This document shows positions 1 through 10,577 of a stretch of 64,000 nucleotides of DNA, in pieces. This DNA is from Ischnura elegans (taxonomy: Eukaryota; Arthropoda; Insecta; Odonata; Coenagrionidae), in the NCBI RefSeq assembly GCF_921293095.1, contig NC_060247.1, positions 115,649,111 through 115,713,110 on the forward strand, written 5' to 3'. The translations under genes and the position numbers were made by a program. The notes beneath the pieces are model-generated. The model was given only the letters and a program-made list of their open reading frames with translations, made no database searches and was not told where the DNA came from. Each line of letters opens with the position of its first letter. Positions within the stretch are counted from its first letter, which is position 1.

Positions 1-580
1 TTATTACAATTTTAAAAATAAAATTTAGTGTCAACTCAGACTGGATTTTATTTTAACCCTTTCACACTAAGCCTCCCACAGTGAAATGCTTCCCTTGCTA
101 CAAGTAGCACGAGAATTTTCTGTATTTTTCTGCACATAACTCTCTTGTGGTGATGAATCGCAAGAGCTAAACTGAAGAATTGCACCAAGACAACCTGTCA
201 TGTAGTATGAATTTTTCGTCAAATTTGTTCCCATCATCATGTATTTTGTTGATTTAGATGTTTGATTGCCCCTAATACTCACATAATAATTGGGAATTGG
301 CTACCATCACATTTGGAATTAAAATAATGTTCCTACATTATATTTACAACGACTGATTTGTCACAGAAAAGAATGGTCAGCTGGAGCCATGAAAAATACA
401 CACCTTTTTGTGAACCAGATGCATCCACGCAGGTCAAGATGGGTTTAGGGGAGGCTAAATAGTTTAATGTGAATCTTTAATTTTGTATTCTTTTTTTTAA
501 CTAATCTATGCTAGAGGACTTGAATTTGAAGATAACAATGGCTAATGCAATGTCTAATTTGCAAATATTTTCTTTTTTAG

Positions 581-3500
581 AATGAAATTAAAAAGAGTAT
601 TTATTTGAAAAGAAATTTGCTCCTGAAAGCTTACAATTTGATCAAGACTACAGGTAATGCAAGTGATGGTGTTGAAAAGGATGCATTTTCATCGTTACTG
701 AAAAAAATTAAACCTGATCGAAGTGGAACATATGCAAACATACTTTGGCAAGTGTTGGATCCAAAAGGCAGCAACCAGATAGGCATGTGCAGCTCTTGCT
801 AACATAATTTGTTCTTATTCTTCGCACAGTTGTTTGCTCTCATGAATGTTATGATTGTGATTTTGTTCATTTTTGCATGTATTTTCATTATTTCAGGGAA
901 GTTGGAATTCATGCAGCTGGCTGACCTCCTAAATGTTGAAATTTCAGAAGTTAAGGACAGAGTCACATATCTTCAAATGTTTTTTCCGAAACTATACAAC
1001 TCAAACCCATCCAGATTTATACAGAGCTTTGTAAAGGCCAAGTAAGTAACAATTAATTATAGCATGACTAATGAGGATAATTTTCTCGATCATTCAAGTC
1101 TCGGAGCCAAATTTCTCATTCTCTAAAAAGTCTCAGAAAACGGTAGATTTTTGTCCCTTACGCAAAAAACATGCTGAAGCAAATATTCATGATAATAACC
1201 TAGAAATACTTCTTAAAGGTTCACAATTATTAAACTAACTCTTCACTCAAGTTATGGCTCCTATGTCAAATGCAGATCATATTACTATACATGAGGGGGC
1301 ATATAAGGCTAGGTAATGTAATTTGAAATACATTTTTAATTTATAAAGGATTCCCATGATATTTTATATTCAAAATAAATGTATAATTTAAAAAAATAAA
1401 GAAGTATGGTAGTATACATTTGATACCTAAACTGCAGAATCTAGTTCTTCCCCTGAAGAACTAGATTCTGAAAAGATCTCAGGCACACATACAAACAGGT
1501 TTGCAAAATTTCCAGTGTCCACACTCGTACAATAGAATACCAGAATAAACTAGAAAATTCGTGCACCCAGTCAAACACACACCTTGCATAATTTGCATTT
1601 GAGAACAAGTTTCCGTGGAGGTCTTGAATGCTTGATCACATAGGTTTGTGAAGATCTTTCTGTCATCTACGATATCTAAAAAGTGGGGTGTATAGACATA
1701 TCTTAAACACAATCAAAGTCGCTCAATATATTCTTCACATTTAGATGGGTTGGGCTCACCGCTCCCTTACATTCATCCTAGAATGACTGATGAAAATGCT
1801 GCCCTGAAAATACAGTACAACATCAAGCCCTTCAAAATTCACACATTTATGTTACATTACCCTGCCCACAAAAAAATACTATGGAAGATCATACTGGTAC
1901 TATTTACATGGTACAATCAAATTTTTTTGTGCCATAATTCTTGAAAATATGGTCCACATCCATAAACTTTGCTTTTTCATGATTACTTTTTTATTTCAGG
2001 TATTTTAGGTATTTATTTGATGCTGTAATTGTTATTAATGCTATATGCATAGCATTAAATGTTACTATGGCAGAATGGTTCTTTCTGAGTGTTTTTACTC
2101 TAGAAATAATGTTAAAACTATACACTTTTGGCTCAAGGGAGTTCTTCAAAAAATTTTGGAATGTGTAAGTATCATATATGATGGGAGAGTTTTCATCTTT
2201 TGGAGTCATTGCAATTTTATTCTCACATAAAATACCTTTTACACTTTATTCTATGGTATTTAAACTGATAATAAGCATGCTTCCTTCTCTTTTTCTGTTA
2301 GATCTAATATGTAAGAGTTACATTTTATTGCATCATGGGTGGGCTTATTTTTTTAATATTGACTTTTTAATAATTTACTGAATTTTTTCAAATGTAATGA
2401 ATGTAAGAATTCCAACACTCTTGAAAAAATATTTCTTCCAGGTTTGACTTTGTTGTTATTGGGACTGCATTAGTGTGGAGCATCTGTGATGTAGTCAGTG
2501 AAAAATGTAAGTTTACTTAAATATTAAATCCTCAAAAAATTGAAGTGAGGTTATCACAAATTCTTTTTTCTTTTAAGCAATAAATGGTCGAAGCCACTTG
2601 GAGTTTCTAATGGTTCTAAGAGTGCTGAGACTGGTGAAAATAATTGGAGGAATTCCACGATTTCGAGTGATCATCAGGACCATTATGCATTTGGGACCAT
2701 CTATAATTACATATGGATGTGTTTTGATGGTAAGTTCCTTGAGCCATAAGGTTTTGAAAAGACTTCTCTGGTTATAAAAATTCTCCTCCCACTCTTTTTA
2801 GGACTTTTCTATAAATCTCTAGATCTAAGCATTTCATTTTCAAGCAATCACTAAGCATTTCGTTTTCATAGTTCCTCTGCTGCACTATACACATTTCAAA
2901 TGCTTCCACCCTGTATTTCAATGTTGCTGCCATTTTTAATGCCTACTACCATTAAGAAGCATAATCCAGCTGTTCAAGTTCTAATGAATTAATTCTTTTA
3001 TGCTTAATGTTACCGCTGTATTTTGATCCTCCTTTTTTTTTAATAATGTCTTCTCTTCCATTATTATAATGACAATATTGGTCATACTTCTTCCATTACT
3101 GGTACGGGATCAGGTTGGTGTGGTGACTAGTGTGTTAGCTTCCCATCCAGCAGGTTCAGGTTCAAATCCCGGCAGTGGCGGAGAATTTTCATAGACTGCC
3201 TGCTTGAGTGTTGTGTGGAGGACATTTCAAGTACAACACTCTGTCCATTGGATGGGACGTAAAGCCATGGTCCGCTTAGTACCTTTCATTAAGAGCAGGC
3301 TAGAGCTGATGCCGGGTTTCTCTTGATTATTCCTTCCATACCATTCCCTCATAGCACAAATAACCTCGGCTGTCGGTCGCCTCCTCCAAATACCATGACA
3401 CCATCCATCACTGGTTATTCCAACCTCCTCGATAACACAATGAATTCACCTCTGCAGGTTTTCGCTTCCATATTCTAATGATCGCTTGGAATTTTTCTCA

Positions 3501-6500
3501 GTTGCTGCAAGGTAATATCTTAGTTCTCATCATATATATTTAATTTATATTTTTATTTCTGTATTTATTTCTATATACATGTACTAGAATCTTCTTGAAA
3601 TCCTTCTCTGTCTCTGTGGTGACTTCTACCTCATTTGCAAATCCTAACCTGCTCCCCATCTTTTTCCCGCAGATATTCACTCCATGGAAGCCATTTATTA
3701 ATCTTCATTGATGGTTTCCTCAATGCATATAAACATTGAAAATCATGTGACAAAGCAAAGCCTTGTTATCAAAGAGGTTTTTAATTTCTTAATAACATGG
3801 TAGTTCAATAATCTTACATATTATCATTTCATGGATGGTTAGTTTCTTATAATCATTCCACGAGACCAGTGTGCATTTGTATCAACTGTGTTCCTTTTCT
3901 ATTCTCCTATCAGAAAATGTAATCTGTCTAAAGATGAAAAATATTTAGTTATTCACAGTAGCTATGACTTCCTTATCTGAAATAATCTTTTTCTATGAGC
4001 CAAATTTTGAGGCTAAGCAATGGTAGAAGTCACACTTTGCTCAACCTGGGTGGTGAATGATGGATGATACATAGTAAATTCATTCTTACATTTGTAGTTG
4101 TAGGCCATCTTATCCAAAGGGCTTGAACTCCTGCTATGTCATATCTATCAATATCAGTTGTTTTGCAACCAAATTTGTGATGATATGACCTTAACCAATT
4201 TGCGCCGAGAATGGGGTGGAGCTGACGGGCATTTTCATACACAGACCTGACATCGGGTACAGCTGTCACCAGGGGTGGTCAGGGGTGATTGGGGGCCCTT
4301 GGCTGGAGATCATGAGCCCCCCCTCAGCAGAGGATTCGCCACCTCCCCCCCTCCTCCCGGAAAATTATAGGATTTTGCATGCCCGGAAAATGGATTTTGA
4401 CGCTATTCTGGCTCTTAAAAACAAGATTAATAAATAATAAATACAATTTTGTAAGAAAAAATACTATGAAAAGTAGGAACTTCACAGCTTATAAAATTTA
4501 ATTAGGTATTTATCCGGTAGGTTATGGTTCTATTATCTATTTAGCGATTTTTTCATTGAAAATGCCCTGAAATGAATAAACCTCTAAAATAACCTTTTTA
4601 AATAAACCTTTCAAAAAGCAAAAGTAAAAATGTTAAATACTATGAAGCATATTTTGGGGCCAGATGAAGACCTGTGGTTGTTATGAATTAACCTTGTCCA
4701 ATTAATTTTTGCATTGCATATAGATGTAGTCACAAGTACGTAGCTTTTATCCATACTCCTTTGTTATTGTTTTAAAGAGTAGATAAAAACTTGGACAAAA
4801 ATTAAGGTAAGTACTAATTTTGTAGAAAAATTTAAGCCTGAATGAACAAACACATCTCAAAGTATTTTAGAAGATTACTTTAGAAGATCGGCGTGGCCGT
4901 GACCCACTTCTGGGTCACAGAGTGAAGAATGAAGTTTTCCTGTGACCTATCCGTAGATCCCATTGCAGTCAGAACCTAGGATGGGAGATTGTCTGCAGTG
5001 AATGTGTTAAATATTTATAGGATATTATTTTTTTACTACTCAAGTATTAATAGGATTAGCAGGAATACTTTATCTTGTTGTAGAATTTCTAACTATGAAT
5101 TTTTATTAATTAGACATAATAACATTCTAATCATGTACCCTGAAATTTTTATCCTTTTTTATGATTGCTCAGGTGTTCCAGTACATGTTTGCCATTGTTG
5201 GAATGGAACTCTTTGGAGGGCTGGTGAAACTTGATGAATCATTATCCGAAGGAAATGAAACATTCTGTGGGGACTTGAAGCTGAAAGATAGTGATTTCTG
5301 GAGATCAGACTACTGTAACATGAACTTCAATAATATATTGCAGTCAATGGTCATCATGTTCGAGCTGAGTGTCGTCAACCAATGGCATGATATCCTTTGA
5401 TAATTGCTCACGGTCTTCTTTATCATTAACAGAACTAAGATTAATTCACAGAAGTAGTAATTTGAAAAATTAATTAATCCTACTATCCAAAAACCTAATT
5501 AATCCTGAAATATTGCCTAGGACTGAGATCGCAAGATAATTTGAGGGAAAAAGAAATAATTTGGTGAGGAATATGTAAATGCCCACTAGAGACCGATGGG
5601 TCTTGTTGGTCCATCCAAGATTCAATGAGAGATTGGGAGTAAGGATGCAGAAATTAAACTAGCATGTCACCTCAGGCTTGCCTTCATTCCATTAGGTCCT
5701 GTATTGCACCCTACAATGCATAAGCATCACACTCACTGGTTGCCTGTTGGTCATGGGAAGGGGAAGAAGGAAACAAGAGACGCTGAGAAGACTCAGGGTG
5801 GTATTCGAGGGGCGTGAGGGATAGGTATGCATTGGAATAGTACTCAGCACTGGCAGTAGCAAGTCAAGGTCACACTCGGGGAAAGGGGGGGGGGAGTTGA
5901 AAAGGACTGCTGACCAACATCTTTAAAATAATTATTATTGACTCTACCTCTTTAATTTTGGTTAAAGCATCCATCTCTTGATTTAATTTACGTGAACTGA
6001 AATTTAGGAGAAGCACACACCTTTACCCTCAGCCACTGCAATGTCTCGGCAGCTTTTTTCTAGGCTGCTGCAAAGGAATAGGTCCAGATGAGACTGGACA
6101 CAGCAATGACGGGAAAAATTGAAAGCCATCGATCCTGTATCAGTTATTATTTGGTAAAGATTACTGGAATTATGATCTTTTTAACTGAAGGTTTTCATTG
6201 AAGAAATTCATCCAAATCATCGGAAGGCTAAGAGAAATTGTATACTTTTTCGGAGTACAAATAGAGAATTTCAGAAAAAATTTATAGATGGAACATTATT
6301 TCTTATTTTAAAGTTAATACATTAGCTAATGGGGCTAAATGGTCACCTTTAATTATCAGGTATTCTTCTATCATACATTTCAATCATGGAATTTTACATG
6401 ATGAATGGTATTCTTTGTGTGAATAGAGCCACTAATTAAATGAGATATGGTTCCCTCATATTAATAAATACCTAATATCTGCAATCTAGTGAATATATAC

Positions 6501-7929
6501 CTCCATGGGATTGTGTTCTAAGCAGAATCATTGGTTAACTACTAACTAGCTATTTCCTTAACCTGAAATACTTATCGCATCTGGATATGCCAAGGTGACT
6601 TCAAGCTGGGCCCGCCTCTACTTCATGTTCTATCACATTGTCTGCGTAGTCATTGTGTTGAAGTGAAGTACAAAATGTTCAAATGCTTAAAAAGAGATAG
6701 TTGTATGGTCATGATTTCATTAAAATAATCTTATTTCTTCCTCATTAGTATTTTCACAGCATTTGTACTGGAAGCCTTTATTTTGGAGTTTAATTTTTCT
6801 AAAAGATGGCAAGAAAACATCTTGGAAACAAAAATAAATGAATTGGGACTTGGGCTTGGAAGGTATGTATGTATTTTAATTAAGTCCTCTGTGCACTATG
6901 TATGTATGTAATGTTAAAAAATTATTTTGATGGCAGTGCTGTCTCCTACAGACCCTACTTATATGCTGAGTTCAGAATGAATTTCTTATCTGCATAAAAT
7001 CTCAGAGTATATAATATCATTTTTATCAATATTTTGTTTGTGCCTAATTTGCAGCCAACCAAGGCAAAAAAAGAACATAATCGTCATGGATGAATCCCCG
7101 TTGGTGGGGGACATGGACGAAGATATTTTGGATGCTGATCATGACAGCAGGCAACTATACCTCTCAGTCCCCCTCCCCCCTGGTAATTACCCTGATCTAA
7201 GCACTGATACGGACCTGAGGTTTCATCTCAGCTCGGGTAAGAACTTATGAGTGTTTGGAATTTGAGGTCGGTGGATAGGAAATGACTAAAGTAGCTGCAG
7301 CTCTCTTTCCTTCAATTAGATTAACAATTTATGTACAAAAAAGTAAAGGGATATACACTTCGACCATTGTAAGAGATCATTATTAAATTTAAATGCACAG
7401 TCAATCGGAAGTGCTGGTTCATACAAGCCCTTCACTCAAAGCAGACATTACTTCTCTGCACCCCAGCTGGATAAGTGTCTGCATTGAAAAACCTCGCAAC
7501 TGGGTGCAGTGCACACAAGCATGCTGTCTGGTTACTTTGTATATCTGCTAGTGCACTACACCTTATTTTCTGAAGCCAATAAAACTGGTAGAAGAGGAAA
7601 AGAGCTTGGCAGCTCAAGTGACAGAGCTTCTATTAGTACAAAATTTTTATTTTGAAATTTTATGAAAATTATAAAGTTATCTTCATTTGGTGGTGCATGA
7701 AATATATTTGAATGGCCAATAGATGTGGTCTCAAAGTAAGATAAGTTTAATCTGCAAAAGTACTTGGTCGCTATGTTTAGTATTTCATAAACCACCATTG
7801 TTTAATATTCTTGCATTTGAATATATTGTATGTTTTACAGGTCCAAAAAATGTGGAGGATCTCCTGAGGCGTATGTTCGAAGATGAAATCAGTGACCACA
7901 AGGAAGAGCTGGAGAACCATCCTGTATAG
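581..7929 (+). CDS. TPCN1: Two-pore calcium channel protein 1-like, 3' half (partial, ten exons)
   Basis: Exons 581-782, 897-1041, 2000-2164, 2442-2506, 2578-2729, 5173-5389, 6572-6662, 6749-6862, 7055-7236 and 7841-7929 join in one frame to 473 residues plus a TAG stop. The first 115 residues are the linker between the two six-helix domains. Domain II follows: S1-S3 in exons 3-4; S4 in exon 5 with regularly spaced basic residues (LRVLRLVKIIGGIPRFRVII); S5 (VFQYMFAIVGMELFGG), pore loop and filter (FELSVVNQWH) in exon 6; and S6 (LNIFTAFVLEAFILEF) across exons 7-8. An acidic cytoplasmic tail ends at NHPV. The helix order and the S6 sequence match animal TPC1. Family members are endolysosomal cation channels gated by PI(3,5)P2 and/or NAADP. 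Domain I lies before the window, so the start is not visible. The introns between exons 1-2 and 6-7 use non-standard splice sites. TPC1 rather than TPC2/TPC3 is an inference. Confidence 0.9.
783..896 (+). other. GC-AG intron in the TPC1-like gene
   Basis: The upstream exon ends ...AACCAGATAG and is followed by GCATGT. The downstream exon begins after TTATTTCAG. Only this junction keeps the frame (NQI-GKLEFMQL), and no GT donor nearby does. The first intron bases are therefore GC instead of GT. Confidence 0.75.
1435..1470. repeat. Perfect 16-bp hairpin in an intron
   Basis: The arms 1435-1450 (CAGAATCTAGTTCTTC) and 1455-1470 are exact reverse complements around a 4-nt loop (CCCT). It lies in TPC1 intron 2 (1042-1999), which otherwise shows nothing recognisable. 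It could be the remnant of an inverted repeat or chance. No function is evident. Confidence 0.7.
3108..3420 (+). mobile_element. tRNA-derived SINE
   Basis: The head looks like a tRNA gene read on the plus strand. An A-box-like segment (GGTGTGGTGACTAGTGTG) is followed by a B box GGTTCAAATCC at about 3159 that matches the pol III consensus GGTTCRANTCC. The tRNA-like head is followed by an unrelated body (GAGCAGGCTAGAGCTGATGC and beyond) and not by a cloverleaf 3' half, so this is a SINE and not a functional tRNA. The 3' end is not sharply defined. It lies in the TPC1 intron 2730-5172. Confidence 0.6.
3590..3800 (-). mobile_element. Non-LTR retrotransposon reverse transcriptase remnant
   Basis: On the minus strand a degraded frame reads FHGVNICGKKMGSRLGFANE followed by VEVTTETEKDFKKIL. 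This has the layout of the LINE reverse transcriptase palm region, where the catalytic box reads FADD followed by a run rich in acidic residues. Here FADD has become FANE, so an essential aspartate is lost. A stop codon lies just upstream in the same frame. Only about 70 codons are recognisable, and the clade cannot be assigned. Confidence 0.5.
4265..4440 (+). repeat. Dispersed GC-rich-ended repeat, copy 1
   Basis: It begins CCAGGGGTGGTCAGGGG, then GGGGGCCCTTGGCTGG, and ends with ATTCTGGCTCTTAAAAAC. The same ordered blocks occur in reverse orientation at about 14520-14700, so this is an interspersed family. No coding capacity is seen. The short ORFs across it have no recognisable content. Confidence 0.6.
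5390..6571 (+). other. U12-type (minor spliceosome) AT-AC intron
   Basis: The donor is ATATCCTTT, a perfect match to the U12 5' splice-site consensus. The branch site TTCCTTAAC at 6554-6562 is also a perfect consensus match, 9-10 nt before the terminal AC at 6570-6571. The join restores NQWH-V-IASGYAKV in frame between the pore filter and S6 of the channel, where a GT-AG reading would hit a stop (TGA at 5398). U12 introns are known to be frequent in voltage-gated cation channel genes. The intron interior shows no other recognisable feature apart from a poly-G run near 5885. Confidence 0.93.
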
Positions 7930-8111
7930 CCAATGTGGGGAAATATATCTGCCAAAAGACTTGTCTTTGTTGAAGCCTTAATGGAAAGATCATTTGCACC
8001 TGCTAAAGATATGGGCCAGTTTTACCATTAGTAGATTCCTTTCAAACTTCATTATAGGGCATCATGAACATTAATTACATCTGTTTCTTCATGTTTTAGT
8101 TACAAAAATGA

Positions 8112-8117
8112 AATAAA
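8112..8117 (+). terminator. Probable polyadenylation signal of the TPC1-like gene
   Basis: An AATAAA hexamer lies 183 bp after the TAG stop at 7927-7929 and is followed by a T/G-rich stretch (GTTTTTCTTGTTTTCC) typical of a downstream element. The 3' UTR is thus about 200 nt. From here to the mariner at 8764 nothing else is recognisable. Confidence 0.6.
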
Positions 8118-8763
8118 AGTTTTTCTTGTTTTCCATCAACAATTATCAATTATATTTCCACAGCATCTCTTCATTCGTAAATCCCAATTATAAAAACAGT
8201 AGTGGACTAAAGGGGGATGACCAACCCTCTCTCCTCCTCTTATTAATTTGGCTGTCATTTCTTGAAAACTTGAAAAGATAGCAATATTACATGTGGCTCT
8301 CCATTGAATGCTTTATTTTACCGGCCTAAATATGTTTAAAAATAATTGATAAACATCTACAAGCCACTCATCCATGCATCTCAGTCTTAAAGATGCATTA
8401 TTGCTGATGGTGTTGCATACCACCAAGTTGTCGCTGAAAAAGATGAATTGCCCCTCCCCAAAACAACAACCTTAATCCACCCGAGTCTAGTAAATGAGAA
8501 TACCTACTTCATATTATTCGTTCCATGGAGCAAATTTTACATTATTTCTTTTATGATGCCAATACTCTGGTTCAAATAGAGTTGATTTTTTTTGATTTTA
8601 TGTTGAACTTTTCTACATTAAGTAATTCCACTCAATGACTGCCATATCTCCTTCTGTTGTCAGTAATGTTGTCACTCATGTGAACAAGTATTCTAAGTTC
8701 TGGCTGCAGCCTTGAGATAGCCTTGGCTGTAGCCATTTTGTGTATTGCTATATATGAAATATA

Positions 8764-9710
8764 CAGGGTCCATTATGAAAGTAATATGGATGATATTATC
8801 ATGACTCAACTATCCATCATAGCGGGGTGAAAAATGAGGGGTCGGCCCTTCCATTGCAGCCAGTCACCAGTTTGCTCCGAGCAGTCTGAGTAGAAAGACG
8901 TTCCTCCTAATGAAGTGTTTTTTTTTCAACTTTGTAACTTGGCACTTAAAAGGACGGCACGGACTTTGCACTGTCAAGAATTGTTGGATTTGATTCAAAA
9001 TGAGCCGTACTTTCAGAACTCCGTCGTAAATGGAGACGAATCCTGCATGTCCAAGTACAACTCAGAATCGGGAAGGCAGAGCAGCAAGTGGCTCAAAAAA
9101 TCATCCCCCAGCCTCAAGAAAGTGTTAATAATCAAGTCTCGCATCAAAACAATGTTCATTGTCTTTTTCTGATGCCCAAGGAATTGTCCATTGAGGAGTT
9201 TGTATCGCAGGTAGACATTGTCAACTCAGCCTCTTACCAGTAGGTGCTACGGAGATTGAAACGCTGAGGTGCACCAAGTCTCTCGCAAGAGGAATGACAT
9301 CAAAAACACGATCAGGCTCCACCACGACAATGCATCCAATCACACAGCCGTCATCGTTACTAAGTTCCTGATCCGGAGCAACTCCCAGTTCAACACCCCT
9401 ATTGATCCCTTGGCTCCGTAACAGTCCCCACTTGGCTCCATGAGACTTTTTTTTTGTTTCCCTGAGTAAAGAGAGAGCTGAAAGGAAAGCATTGGGAGTC
9501 TGTGGAAAACTTCCAAATGCATGTTATAACTTTCCTAAGAGACATTCCCTTCGAGGAGTTTTGAGGTGCCTTCCAGGCATGGCAGACACGTCTCCGCAAG
9601 TGCATTGATGTTGGGAGATGATATTTTAAATAATTTTATGCATTTGTACCGATAGGTCCAGTAAATATATTTTTCCTAGAATATGTGCATTACTTTTATA
9701 ATGGACACTG
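8764..9710 (+). mobile_element. Mariner element, internally deleted and inactive
   Basis: The ends are imperfect inverted repeats: CAGGGTCCATTATGAAAGTA at 8764 and its near-complement finishing ATAATGGACACTG at 9710. Each is flanked by TA (8762-8763 and 9711-9712), the mariner target. At 9.5-10 kb scale it is only 947 bp long against about 1.3 kb for a full mariner, because the N-terminal third of the transposase is missing. The remaining frame at 8915-9172 contains ELLDLIQNEP and NGDESCMSKY, where the first catalytic D is kept. After a frame change, matches to LHHDNA and a typical C-terminus follow to about 9605, with several stops. It lies between the TPC1 and DIABLO genes. Confidence 0.85.
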
Positions 9711-10577
9711 TACACATGAATGCATATCGCTACACGAAATTTTACGTCTGGCACCTTGTCCTTAAAGGCTCCAAAATCCACAGTACCCCTTATAGATAAA
9801 GATAGTGATAGATAAGAGGTAAGATGGAAGTGAGAGATAAAGGGTATTTTCTGATAGCTATTGTTCACACTACTTCTGTTTATTCCCTCAATTATCAACT
9901 TGGGCTGAAAGTGGCTACTGGAAATTAAAGAAACTTTGGACAAAGATGATCTCTTAGCAAAAGAAATGAGTTCGGAAAAGATGAGTGTACACAAAGTATA
10001 CCTTGAGCAGCATTGTATGGCAATATAAAACCTTCATAAAATATGATTGCAGAAACTGGAGGCAGGGAAAATTCCTGCCCTTAACTTAAGTGCAATGGAC
10101 AACTGACACCACAGTCATCCACTTCAATGAAGGTCACAGCTAGCAAGGGAGCAACATTGTTAATCCTCCACAGTCAAGCACCCTTTGTGTATTGTAACAA
10201 CACTTACTGTCATAATTCCATAATTTTAGAATAGGGAAGTGCACTGAGGGTGCATACTGCGAATCCAAAGAGGACTTCATCGGTTAGGGTGCCCAGCACA
10301 AAATTGGGGATCAAAGGTCAGAAATTTATTAAATTAAATTTTCATAACTCCTTTATGAATAGTAATTCAGTCGCATTATAAAAACTAAAGAGCAATGAAA
10401 TGAATGCAATAGAAAATGTACAACTTTGAAATATAATTTACTCATTCACTCATTACATTTTGAATTCATCACATCATCCCATACCTCTTGAATGCTGAAG
10501 TACCATTGACAGAAATGTTCCTTCCACTTTTGACCATCTTGCACTGCATAAAATGACTAATAAAACGTGTTAGTCAT

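Noticed and set aside
67-282. 71-codon minus-strand ORF
   Set aside because: No recognisable domain, and it lies in AT-rich intron DNA before the first visible channel exon. Length is within chance expectation.
4909-4928. Small palindrome GTGACCCA-CTTC-TGGGTCAC
   Set aside because: Only 8-bp arms; too short to separate from chance in a window this size.
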